Shown: in pieces, positions 18,898 through 26,957 of the stretch
Position numbering within the stretch: the stretch's first letter is position 1
How the letters are laid out: each line of letters opens with the position of its first letter
Origin: an uncultured Clostridia bacterium
GTDB lineage: Bacteria > Bacillota > Clostridia > Oscillospirales > Ruminococcaceae
Direction of reading: 5' to 3'
NCBI GenBank assembly: GCA_947589185.1
Contig: CANQCK010000006.1
Coordinates: 1 to 64,000, forward strand
Length of the DNA stretch: 64,000 bases
Translations under genes and position numbers: made by a program
Notes under the pieces: model-generated
The model's database searches: none
The model's input: the letters and a program-made list of their open reading frames with translations, nothing else
What the model was told of the DNA's origin: nothing

Positions 18898-20181
18898 TTA
18901 CGAAAGCATATATCTTTTTCCCGAAAGCGATTTAACAACTCCCAAAAGCTCAAGTTCGGTAAGCTCTACAAAAAGCAACGATATATCCATAGACAGCTTT
19001 TCGCAAAGCTGATCAACGTGCATAACGCCATTTGAAAGCTCATCATAAATTCTCTTTTGGATTTCACTTAAATCAGAGGTATCAACATATGTTGCGGTTA
19101 TGCTCAATGTTTTTCCGTCATCAACAGAAAGCTGATTATGCTCGCTGTTCATTTCTCCTACAGACCTTGAGTTTCTGCTTTTTTGCTTTGACACACTTGT
19201 TGAGTTTTCTCTTCCGTCTGAAGAGTTGAACTTACGTTCTATTGAGATCAACTCCGCATTGTTCGGTATAAAGTTTAACTTATGCGAAAAATTACTGATA
19301 TATTCATTAGAAATATCCTCGCTTGTAAAGACGGGTATAGCACCGTCCTTAAGCAAATTCACCTGACCGAAATATCGCTTGTCGAAAATATTATGCGGAA
19401 CAATCGTAAATATATCCTTTCCCTGATTAAGAGCTATCGACGCTGTGCTTAACGCTCCGCTCCTCTCACTGGCTTCAATCACGAATACTCCCATACTAAT
19501 TCCTGCAAGCAGTCTGTTTCTCGCAACAAAGTCCTTAGACCTTGGCTTATGGTTTGGAAAATATTCAGATATGACCGCACCGCATTTTCCTATAGACATT
19601 TTAAGCGATTTAGTTCCGGCAGGATAATCATATTCCAATCCGCAGGCTAATACAGCCGCTGATTTTTCATTTTCCTCTAGTGAAATTTCATTGGCAAGCG
19701 AATCAACTCCCACCGCAAAACCGCTTGCAAAGCGTATGCCCTTTCTGAGAATTGACTTGAGTAATACCTTTTCAGCATTAAGGCTGTATGCTGAAGCGTC
19801 TCTTGCCCCAACTACTGATATTATAACCCTTTCATTCAGAAAACTCAAATCACCCAGTGAAAACAATACAGACGGCGGATTTGATATTTCTTTCAGCATC
19901 TGAGGGTAATCTTCATCCTCATAGCAATATATATTTATGCCTTTCTGTTCACAATATGCTATAGTCTGTTCAGCAGTAAACATCGACGCTGATTTTACAG
20001 AATCTTTCTCTCTGCTCAAAAGACCTTGCGGAAGTCTGCCGTTTGTCACATCCTCGTAAAAATCAACAATACTGTTATATCTCTTTAATACTTCCCACTT
20101 TCTGGGGTTTGCGGGTCCGAAAGCAATCGTAAGCCATATCCAGTATTTTAAATTTTCACTTCTGTTTTCTGTCAAAGTCAT
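18898..20181 (-). CDS. dprA: DNA-processing protein DprA
   Basis: 427 aa; it loads RecA on incoming single-stranded DNA during natural transformation. A helical N-terminal domain is followed by the DprA Rossmann-like core (ISVVGARDASAYSLNAE, FASGFAVGVDSLANE, ISEYFPNHKPRSKDFVARNRLLAG, ALSTASIALNQGKDIF). After a Ser-rich linker of about 60 residues comes a winged-helix C-terminal domain (MHVDQLCEKLSMDISLLFVELTELELLG). The dprA-topA-trmFO order is common. A MecA-like adaptor elsewhere in the window (38673) is another competence-associated gene, but the presence of a full system cannot be judged here. Confidence 0.95.
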   Translation of the reverse strand: MTLTENRSENLKYWIWLTIAFGPANPRKWEVLKRYNSIVDFYEDVTNGRLPQGLLSREKDSVKSASMFTAEQTIAYCEQKGINIYCYEDEDYPQMLKEISNPPSVLFSLGDLSFLNERVIISVVGARDASAYSLNAEKVLLKSILRKGIRFASGFAVGVDSLANEISLEENEKSAAVLACGLEYDYPAGTKSLKMSIGKCGAVISEYFPNHKPRSKDFVARNRLLAGISMGVFVIEASERSGALSTASIALNQGKDIFTIVPHNIFDKRYFGQVNLLKDGAIPVFTSEDISNEYISNFSHKLNFIPNNAELISIERKFNSSDGRENSTSVSKQKSRNSRSVGEMNSEHNQLSVDDGKTLSITATYVDTSDLSEIQKRIYDELSNGVMHVDQLCEKLSMDISLLFVELTELELLGVVKSLSGKRYMLS

Positions 20182-20208
20182 CGCCTCTTCTAAATTTCTG
20201 TCAAAACT

Positions 20209-20985
20209 TTATGTCTTTGTCATTTCCCACATTAAAATTGCAGCTGCAATTCCTGCATTCAAAGAATTAATATTTCCGTTCATTCCTATGGTAACACATT
20301 CATCACAAAGGTTTATATGCTCATTTCTTAATCCGTTGCCCTCATTTCCAATAACTATCGCCGAATTCTCAGCAAACTCAACCGATCGTATCTCACCAGC
20401 CTGCTTTGAAACAACTGCCGCATAGGTTTTTATGCCCTGTGACTTTAAAATTCTGCAAACATCGCAAAAATCACTTTCAGTATATATATTCAGCCTGAAT
20501 AAGCTCCCCATAGTCGAACGCACAACCTTAGGATTATACAAATCGCAGCAATTTTCGCAAAGTATAACACCAGATATACCTACAGCATCAGCAGTTCTGA
20601 GAATGGTACCAAGATTGCCCGGATCCTGAATGTTATTCAAAACCACATATTTTCCTTTTAAATTCTGACTGCATAAAGACTTGTTTTCCGTCTTGTTGAC
20701 TATGGCAAACACGCCCTGATTAGACTTGGTATTGCTTAGCCTTTTAGCAATCCCATCGCTGATAAGCAGAATCCTATCTGCATATTCCCTTAAAAAGTCT
20801 TTATCCCTTTCGAGTGCTGATTCTGTTGCAAAAATCGTATTGATGTCAGATTTTTCTAAAACTGCATCTTTAATTAGCCTGCTTCCCTCAAGGGTGAATA
20901 GATTATGCTCATCACGAGCTTTTTTACTTGCCGAAAGGTTTACATAAAGCTTTATATTTGAATTTTCATTACTTGTAATAAGCAT
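20209..20985 (-). CDS. TrmH/SpoU-family RNA 2'-O-ribose methyltransferase
   Basis: 258 aa. A substrate-binding N-terminal domain (L30e-like, with FTLEGSRLIKDAV) precedes the knotted SPOUT methyltransferase domain. The three SpoU motifs are NLGTILRTADAVGISGVIL, AIVIGNEGNGLRNE and NINSLNAGIAAAILMWE. It methylates a ribose 2'-OH in rRNA or tRNA; the target base cannot be told from sequence. It is 27 bp upstream of dprA and probably heads that transcript. Confidence 0.93.
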   Translation of the reverse strand: MLITSNENSNIKLYVNLSASKKARDEHNLFTLEGSRLIKDAVLEKSDINTIFATESALERDKDFLREYADRILLISDGIAKRLSNTKSNQGVFAIVNKTENKSLCSQNLKGKYVVLNNIQDPGNLGTILRTADAVGISGVILCENCCDLYNPKVVRSTMGSLFRLNIYTESDFCDVCRILKSQGIKTYAAVVSKQAGEIRSVEFAENSAIVIGNEGNGLRNEHINLCDECVTIGMNGNINSLNAGIAAAILMWEMTKT

Positions 20986-21030
20986 AAAATCCCCTTATTA
21001 AATACAACTTTTAACATTTCATATAAACAA

Positions 21031-21064
21031 CAAAACACGCCGGAGCATTTCCACTCAGCGTGTT
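21031..21064 (-). terminator. Terminator after rplT
   Basis: AACACGC (21034-21040) and GCGTGTT (21058-21064) form a 7-bp stem. On the minus strand it is followed by TTTGTTGTTTA. It separates the infC operon from the trmH-dprA block. Confidence 0.7.
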
Positions 21065-21071
21065 AATTTGT

Positions 21072-21428
21072 TTAGTTAAGAGCAGCCTTTGCCTGCTCAA
21101 CTATTGATTTGAAACCCTCCGGATCGCTGATTGCGATTTCTGAGAGCATCTTTCTGTTCAATGTAATTCCGGCTTTTTTAACGCCGTTCATAAACTGCGA
21201 GTAGTTGATACCGTTTATCTTGCAGGCAGCAGAAATTCTTGTTATCCAGAGCTTTCTAAACTCTCTTTTCTTCTGCTTTCTTCCGATATACGCATATTGT
21301 CCAGACTTCATTACGGCTTCCTTAGCCATTTTGAAGTGCTTGCTCTTTGCTCCCCAGTAACCTTTTGCAAGTTTCAGGGTCTTATTTCTCCTCTTTCGAG
21401 TCATCATTGCTCCCTTTACACGAGCCAT
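21072..21428 (-). CDS. rplT: 50S ribosomal protein L20
   Basis: 118 aa, the standard L20. It begins [29 protein letters not shown] and ends with the [17 protein letters not shown] globular part. L20 is an early 23S rRNA binder in 50S assembly and, in Bacillus and E. coli, represses its own operon by binding the leader or the infC-rpmI region. It is the last gene of infC-rpmI-rplT, followed by a terminator. The start ATG has an AGGAGGAA SD. Confidence 0.98.
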   Translation of the reverse strand: MARVKGAMMTRKRRNKTLKLAKGYWGAKSKHFKMAKEAVMKSGQYAYIGRKQKKREFRKLWITRISAACKINGINYSQFMNGVKKAGITLNRKMLSEIAISDPEGFKSIVEQAKAALN

Positions 21429-21477
21429 AGTAAATTCCTCCTAGTTTTAATAAATTTCATCAATTCCCTATACTCGT

Positions 21478-21675
21478 TTATTTGTAAGGGATAAGCTCTC
21501 TAAGGTTCTTCTGATCTGCTGCTGATGCATATGCAGAATTACGAGTTTGTCTTGCCTTCTTGTGACCTTTTTGAATAAGTCTGTGGCTCTTGTTAGTACG
21601 CATATACTTGACCTTTCCAGAGCCTGTTACCTTAAAACGCTTTTTAGCACCTGAGTGTGTTTTCATCTTAGGCAT
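21478..21675 (-). CDS. rpmI: 50S ribosomal protein L35
   Basis: 65 aa, full length: MPKMKTHSGAKKRFKVTGSGKVKYM, then a basic middle, then NLRELIPYK at the end. All of this is characteristic of L35. It lies 39 bp after infC and 49 bp before rplT in the classic operon. The SD is AAGGAGGAAA. Confidence 0.98.
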   Translation of the reverse strand: MPKMKTHSGAKKRFKVTGSGKVKYMRTNKSHRLIQKGHKKARQTRNSAYASAADQKNLRELIPYK

Positions 21676-21714
21676 AATTTTTCCTCCTTAATAAGAATTA
21701 CTTTAGTAAATCTT

Positions 21715-22236
21715 TTACTTATTTGTCTTTGGATTGACGAACATAACTAAACTCCGCCCCTCCATTTTAGGCTTCTTATCAACTGTTCCATACTCGGATA
21801 CAGCTTCCTTGAATCTTTCTAGCAACTCTTCGCCAAGATGCGGATGTGCAACCGCACGTTTCCTGAAACGTACTGAAACCTTCAGCTTATCACCTGATTT
21901 CAAAAACTTTATAGCCTGATTAGCCTTTGTTTCAAAATCATGCGTGTCAATAGTGGAAGACATTCTAACTTCCTTGACCTCTACAACTTTCTGATTTTTT
22001 CTTGCTTCCTTTTCTTTCTTAGCCTGTTCAAAGCAATATTTTCCGTAGTCCATTATCTTACATACAGGCGGCTTTGCCATAGGTGCGATTTTTACAAGAT
22101 CCAAGTCCTTTTCATACGCAACCCTCTGAGCTTCCTTGCCCGACACTATACCAAGCTGGCTTCCGTCTTCTCCAATAAGTCTGACTTCCTTATCGGTAAT
22201 TGCTTCATTGATTTGGGTATCAACTTTGTTGCTAAT
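21715..22236 (-). CDS. infC: Translation initiation factor IF-3, AUU start
   Basis: 173 aa. The N-terminal domain has INEAITDKEVRLIGEDGSQLGIV. The linker has a KKEKEARKNQ stretch. The C-terminal domain contains KEVRMSSTIDTHDFETKANQAIKFLKSGDKLKVSVRFRKR. I place the start at ATT (22236-22234), which encodes ISNKVDTQINEAI. A GGAGGTG SD lies 7 nt upstream and the length then matches IF-3. No ATG or GTG at a usable distance exists in frame. AUU is the known rare infC start that lets IF-3 reject its own mRNA, giving autoregulation. The upstream in-frame ATG at 22314 lies inside the leader terminator and is not used. Confidence 0.95.
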   Translation of the reverse strand: MSNKVDTQINEAITDKEVRLIGEDGSQLGIVSGKEAQRVAYEKDLDLVKIAPMAKPPVCKIMDYGKYCFEQAKKEKEARKNQKVVEVKEVRMSSTIDTHDFETKANQAIKFLKSGDKLKVSVRFRKRAVAHPHLGEELLERFKEAVSEYGTVDKKPKMEGRSLVMFVNPKTNK

Positions 22237-22433
22237 GATCAAACACCTCCGTAAATTTACTAAAAGTATATTCCCAATAAAAATATGAGTGCAGAAACAA
22301 TATTCCGCACTCATACATTAAACAGCATAGCTGTAATTAACTGTATTGACCTTTTCACTGATTCGCTTAAGGTGAGAACGGAGTTCTGCTTTACTTACCA
22401 CGTTATTATACACTTCATTTTTTGCTTTGTCAA
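22237..22433 (-). promoter_or_regulatory. infC operon promoter and L20-type attenuator leader
   Basis: On the minus strand a perfect TTGACA (22433-22428) and TATAAT (22410-22405) have a 17-bp spacer. The leader of about 160 nt has a CTCACCTT / AAGGTCAATAC region that resembles Firmicute L20 leaders. It ends in a strong intrinsic terminator just before the infC SD. The terminator arms are TATGAGTGC (plus 22284-22292) and GCACTCATA (22307-22315), with TTTTTAT after them on the minus strand. This fits premature termination when L20 is in excess. Confidence 0.8.
22276..22315 (-). terminator. Leader terminator of the infC operon
   Basis: A perfect 9-bp stem with a 14-nt loop followed by TTTTTATT, lying between promoter and first gene. 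Its position shows it is an attenuator and not a gene-end terminator. Confidence 0.85.
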
Positions 22434-22457
22434 GCACTTTTTAAAAAAATTTTCCTA

Positions 22458-23294
22458 TTAATGCTCAATATTCTTTTTATACCTGGAAGGCGTAGTATTA
22501 TACGCTCTTTTAAAAACCTCAATAAACGACTTTACATTGGCAAAGCCGTTGTCATACGCAATCTCTGTAACGGATCTGTCGCTGTTTAATAATTCTCTGT
22601 GTGCATAATACAGCCTTATCTTATTTAGATATGAATAAAATGTCTCGCCAGTGTTTTTCTTGAAGAACCTTGAAAAATAATTAGGAGACATACCTATTTC
22701 CGACGCAATATCGTCAAGAGAAAAACTGCTTGAAAAGTTTTTCTCCATAAAACCGATCGCTTTTTTTATATTTTTCATATTCTTCTGCTCGTATCTGTAA
22801 TACCCTTTTTCCTGCTTTTCCTTTTTACATTCGTTTAGAAGTATACTGCATATTTTTCTCAACACAATTGATATTTCCAGCTCATAAAAATCCTCTTTCT
22901 GTTCATATAAATAAGCACACTCGATAATTAATCTTTTTACCTTTTGCTTTGCCTTTTCTCTGCCTGAAAAATCAAAGTAATATGAATCAATATCCTTACA
23001 GTACTCTCTTAGCAGATCGTTTGATAATAAAATAGTCACAGTATTGAGCTTGCTTATATCATCAGAACTTGTTTCATGCAGCTCTCCGCTGTTTACAAAA
23101 AAGAACTCCCCCGGATAAACATCAACGTGTATTCCATTTATAACTCCCCTTATCATTCCGCTGATGACCAGATCAAACTCCAGATTGCTGTGCCAATGTA
23201 AAGGATAATGCGACGTTTCATCACTTCCGTATCCGAAGTATATCTTTGCAGGAATCAAAGAATTTGTTTCTATTTTTTCCTGATAGTAATTCAT
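22458..23294 (-). CDS. AraC-family transcriptional regulator
   Basis: 278 aa. The N-terminal half is a cupin-type ligand-binding domain (HYPLHWHSNLEFDLVISG, then VYPGEFFFVNSGELHETS). The C-terminal 100 residues hold two helix-turn-helix units of AraC type (FSLDDIASEIGMSPNYFSRFFKKNTGETFYSYLNKIRLYYAHREL and SVTEIAYDNGFANVKSFIEVFKRAYNTTPSRYKK). Such proteins usually respond to sugars. No sugar genes are adjacent, and it lies 31 bp downstream of addA on the same strand. It may therefore ride on the addBA transcript and control genes elsewhere. The start is ATG 23294 with GGTG upstream. Confidence 0.92.
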   Translation of the reverse strand: MNYYQEKIETNSLIPAKIYFGYGSDETSHYPLHWHSNLEFDLVISGMIRGVINGIHVDVYPGEFFFVNSGELHETSSDDISKLNTVTILLSNDLLREYCKDIDSYYFDFSGREKAKQKVKRLIIECAYLYEQKEDFYELEISIVLRKICSILLNECKKEKQEKGYYRYEQKNMKNIKKAIGFMEKNFSSSFSLDDIASEIGMSPNYFSRFFKKNTGETFYSYLNKIRLYYAHRELLNSDRSVTEIAYDNGFANVKSFIEVFKRAYNTTPSRYKKNIEH

Positions 23295-23325
23295 TATTAT
23301 CACCAACCTTTCTAAGTTACGATAT

Positions 23326-26300
23326 TCAGAATTTTATCTCTATGCCCTCTCTCAGACTGAAAGAATATATATAGCTCGATTTGACCGGCTTATCTAAAAG
23401 CAAGTCAAATGCCGCTTTGTAAAGCATAAGCTGAACAGTATAGTTTTCTCTCAATTGCTCGGCAGTCGTATTTCTGTCAGTTTTGTAATCCAATAGAACA
23501 TATCCGTCATCTTCTTCAAAAATGCAGTCGGCAATACCCTGAAGCATTCCGTATGAGCCTTCGTACTCTTCAAGCCCACTGCAATCCAAATCTGAAAATT
23601 TAACTAAAAACTGCTTTTCCCTCATAACCGACCTGCTTCTTTGAATACGCTTATACACATCGCTTTCAAAGAATGCCTTAACAGTATCCCTGTCAATTCC
23701 CTCAGACTGGTGTGACGTTAGCTTGCCTATTGATACAAGACGGCTTATTTCTTCATCTAAGTTTCTTTCTGCATTTTTAAAGGTGCAAAGCTCCATAAAT
23801 CTGTGAGTAATAGTACCCTTTTCAGTCGCTGTCAGCTTTCCAATCTCCTCAGAAAATTTCGGTATCTGCGGATAATAATACGCTTTCTTTTCATCCTTTG
23901 CAATATCAGAAACCGACAGCTTTGACGGAGTTTCCGAGTCCTTGATATCATACTTGAATTCAAATCTGCCCAATATCTCACGAACAAGTTCTGAATCAGC
24001 AGCTGAATTTTTTCTCTTGAAAACTCGTTCTTCGCTTTTTTCAGTTTCAGCACATTTTGTAATTACAACAGTTGAATCTGTTTTTATAGTATTTAACTCA
24101 TTTTCGTTCTCTAACTCAAGAAATTCAAATATGTGACTTCTTAATTTATCCGCATCAGGATGCATAAGAAAGCACTCTGTAAGCCATTCTCCGAAAGAAC
24201 CTGACTCTGACACCATATCTTCAGAAACGCAGTTCAGAGCTTCCAGCTTATAATATATATCTTTCATAATTTTGGCGGTCTTATTATTAAACACAAACGG
24301 AATAAACAGCTTGTCCTTTGCTCGGGTCAGTGCAACGTACAAAAGCCTTAGCTCCTCGCTTTTCATTTCACTGTCTGCAATGCTTCTGAGAACATTATAA
24401 GAAAACGGCTTAACCGACATATTAGCCTGTTGGTCAATAAATTTTAACGATACCCCAAGCTCTTGATTTATTATCATTTTTTTATTCTTATCCCGCTCGT
24501 TGAATCCCTTGAAAATATTGCAGATAAACACAAACGGAAACTCAAGACCTTTTGAACCGTGCATAGTAGCAATGTTCACAGCCTCTCCTTCTTCAGTGCT
24601 GATAACCGCTTGAGAAAAATCGTTTTTATTTTCTACAATATTATCGATATATCTTATAAACCCTGTGAGCCCTCCGCCTATCGACTTATCATACTCATCT
24701 GCATATTCAAGCATCAAATTCAGATTAGCTCTTTTTTGATGACCGTCCTCATATGCAGACGCTATGCCGTAATAATCAGTATAGTCATAGATCTTTCTTA
24801 TTAAATTCACAAGATTAAGACTTGCCGCATAAAACCTAAGTTCTTTGATTTCGTCAACCGCCGATTTACACTTATCTGAAAGTGCAGACTGTTTTTCATT
24901 TGAAATTTCATTAAAATGCAAAAGCTGTTGATAAAGTTTAGGCTTTTTGCTTTTTGTGTCGGTAAGCCTTACCTGTGCAACATCATCCGGTGAAAACATA
25001 AACAAAGGCGACATAAGTACTGACAGCAGCGGAATATCCTGCATTGGATTATCTAAAACTCTCAACAGATTTATTATGACCGATATTTCTCTTGAACGCA
25101 GATAACCGCTTGTCATTTCAGTATTTGTCTTTATTCCAAAGCTCTCAAGAGCCTTTGAAACACAGCGTCCGTCTTCATTGTTTCGGGATATTACACATAT
25201 ATCCGACGGTCTGCAAGGTCGAAAACTGCCGTCCTTGCCGATACTGCTGTCAAATACTTCTTCACCGCTATTTAAAAGCTCGCTTATTCTCTTTGCGATT
25301 TGATAATGCTCTACCGAATATGGAAGATATTTTGAAAAATCCCCTTTGTCGTCTATGAGCATAAGTTCGGTTGAATAATCTCCGTTATCAGGCACGTCAA
25401 GTCCTAATACCAGCTTTTCGTCATCTGTATACTCGATCTCACCCGTATTTTTGTTCATAAGCTGTGAAAATAAAAAGTTTACAGTGTCTACAACTTCTCT
25501 TCTGCTTCTGAAATTCTTTTTTAATGTAATTTCTCTTGTGCCGTCATATGCCTCATTGACTGCTTTTTTCCTTGCGTCAATAAACAGCTTAGGATTCGCC
25601 TGACGGAACCTGTATATCGACTGCTTAACATCTCCCACAACAAAAACATTCTTTCCTATTACGTTTATGTCATCTGTTTCCGACAAGCACTTGAATATCA
25701 AATCCTGAAGATTATTTACGTCCTGAAATTCATCAAGCAGAATAATTTTATATTCTTTTTTTTTTACAATTTCCTCACACAGCGGTGTTCTTGAAATGAC
25801 TCCGTTTTCACATACAGCCAAAAGTTCTGTAGTCATATGCTCAACGCTTGAAAAATCAACTGCATTTTTAGATACCATCAAATCGTGCAGAACGTCCTCA
25901 GTGTGAACGGTCATTTCGCATATTATTTCAAACAAACCTCTGATAATTCTCAAGTCGCTCTTTATCTCTTCTAAAGGTGATGAAACCAATTCTATTATCT
26001 TTATCAGCTCAGCTTTAAGACTGTCTCTTTCGTTCTTTATTTTTTTTATCAGTTGGCTTTCTTTTTCTACATCATCATCACTGAAACCTTCACGGGCTTT
26101 CTTTGTTATCCTTGAACTAAATTTGTCAAAAGAAAATTCTTGACATTGTTGATAAAGCCTGTCCCAGCAACTCGGTTCAGCTTCTTTAAGTATCAAAGCC
26201 ATATCGTATTCATTCTCTAAAAGCTGAGTTGTAGAAGTAAGCATTTTGAGTTCTTTGCTTTTTTCAATGGCTTTTCTGTACATAATCTCTGTTGATGCGG

Positions 26301-26952
26301 CTTTATTCCTTATTTTATCACAGCATAGCGTCAAAAGTTTATTTATGTAATCATCACTGTCTATTAATTTGGAAATGCTTTGGATCCAGTAATCCCTGAA
26401 CGGAATACTTTCAAAGAACTTATGCATATCCAAAATCACATTAACAAGTCCGCTGTCGTTTTCTCCTCCGAGAGCATCAAGCACCCTTGAAATTTTTTCT
26501 GTTTCATTTTGATAATAATACTCCAGAGTTTCGTCAACTGCCTGATTAAGCAATACAGTTTTTTCATTATCCTCCAAAATACGCAAATTGCTTTCAAAAT
26601 CAAAGCATTGTATATTTTCTCTGACAAAATCAAAGCAGAATGCGTTAATGGTAGTTATCTTTGCCATCTGAAGTCTTTTCTGCTGATTTATAAGCCATAA
26701 GCTGTCCGGGTTTTTGTCAAGCTCTTTAATTATTGCCTGAGACAGCTTTTCTCTGATCTGTTCAGCAGCCGCCCTTGTAAACGTTACAGCCAAAAGTCTG
26801 TCTGCTTCTATTTTGTTTTCCTCGTTAGAAAGAAGTCTTATTGTACGCTCAATTAAAACGGCAGTCTTACCGCTTCCTGCCGCCGCAGACACAACAACGC
26901 CCTTTTCGGTCTCGTTTATTGCACTTAACTGATCCTCTGTCCATACAGGCAT
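23326..26952 (-). CDS. addA: ATP-dependent helicase/nuclease subunit A (AddA)
   Basis: 1208 aa, UvrD-like 3'-5' helicase with a C-terminal RecB-type nuclease; the AddAB complex resects double-strand breaks for RecA. Walker A SAAAGSGKTAVLIE is at 22-34, Walker B IILLDEFQDVN near 400, and motif VI EELRLLYVALTRAKDKLF near 870. The nuclease motif VLLDYKTDRNT is near 1150. All key residues are present. It is 5 bp behind addB. The start MPVWTEDQLSAI is standard for AddA. Confidence 0.97.
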   Translation of the reverse strand: MPVWTEDQLSAINETEKGVVVSAAAGSGKTAVLIERTIRLLSNEENKIEADRLLAVTFTRAAAEQIREKLSQAIIKELDKNPDSLWLINQQKRLQMAKITTINAFCFDFVRENIQCFDFESNLRILEDNEKTVLLNQAVDETLEYYYQNETEKISRVLDALGGENDSGLVNVILDMHKFFESIPFRDYWIQSISKLIDSDDYINKLLTLCCDKIRNKAASTEIMYRKAIEKSKELKMLTSTTQLLENEYDMALILKEAEPSCWDRLYQQCQEFSFDKFSSRITKKAREGFSDDDVEKESQLIKKIKNERDSLKAELIKIIELVSSPLEEIKSDLRIIRGLFEIICEMTVHTEDVLHDLMVSKNAVDFSSVEHMTTELLAVCENGVISRTPLCEEIVKKKEYKIILLDEFQDVNNLQDLIFKCLSETDDINVIGKNVFVVGDVKQSIYRFRQANPKLFIDARKKAVNEAYDGTREITLKKNFRSRREVVDTVNFLFSQLMNKNTGEIEYTDDEKLVLGLDVPDNGDYSTELMLIDDKGDFSKYLPYSVEHYQIAKRISELLNSGEEVFDSSIGKDGSFRPCRPSDICVISRNNEDGRCVSKALESFGIKTNTEMTSGYLRSREISVIINLLRVLDNPMQDIPLLSVLMSPLFMFSPDDVAQVRLTDTKSKKPKLYQQLLHFNEISNEKQSALSDKCKSAVDEIKELRFYAASLNLVNLIRKIYDYTDYYGIASAYEDGHQKRANLNLMLEYADEYDKSIGGGLTGFIRYIDNIVENKNDFSQAVISTEEGEAVNIATMHGSKGLEFPFVFICNIFKGFNERDKNKKMIINQELGVSLKFIDQQANMSVKPFSYNVLRSIADSEMKSEELRLLYVALTRAKDKLFIPFVFNNKTAKIMKDIYYKLEALNCVSEDMVSESGSFGEWLTECFLMHPDADKLRSHIFEFLELENENELNTIKTDSTVVITKCAETEKSEERVFKRKNSAADSELVREILGRFEFKYDIKDSETPSKLSVSDIAKDEKKAYYYPQIPKFSEEIGKLTATEKGTITHRFMELCTFKNAERNLDEEISRLVSIGKLTSHQSEGIDRDTVKAFFESDVYKRIQRSRSVMREKQFLVKFSDLDCSGLEEYEGSYGMLQGIADCIFEEDDGYVLLDYKTDRNTTAEQLRENYTVQLMLYKAAFDLLLDKPVKSSYIYSFSLREGIEIKF

Positions 26953-26957
26953 AATAA

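Noticed and set aside
22237..22314. N-terminal extension of infC from ATG 22314
   Set aside because: It would run through the leader terminator and would add 26 residues not found in IF-3.
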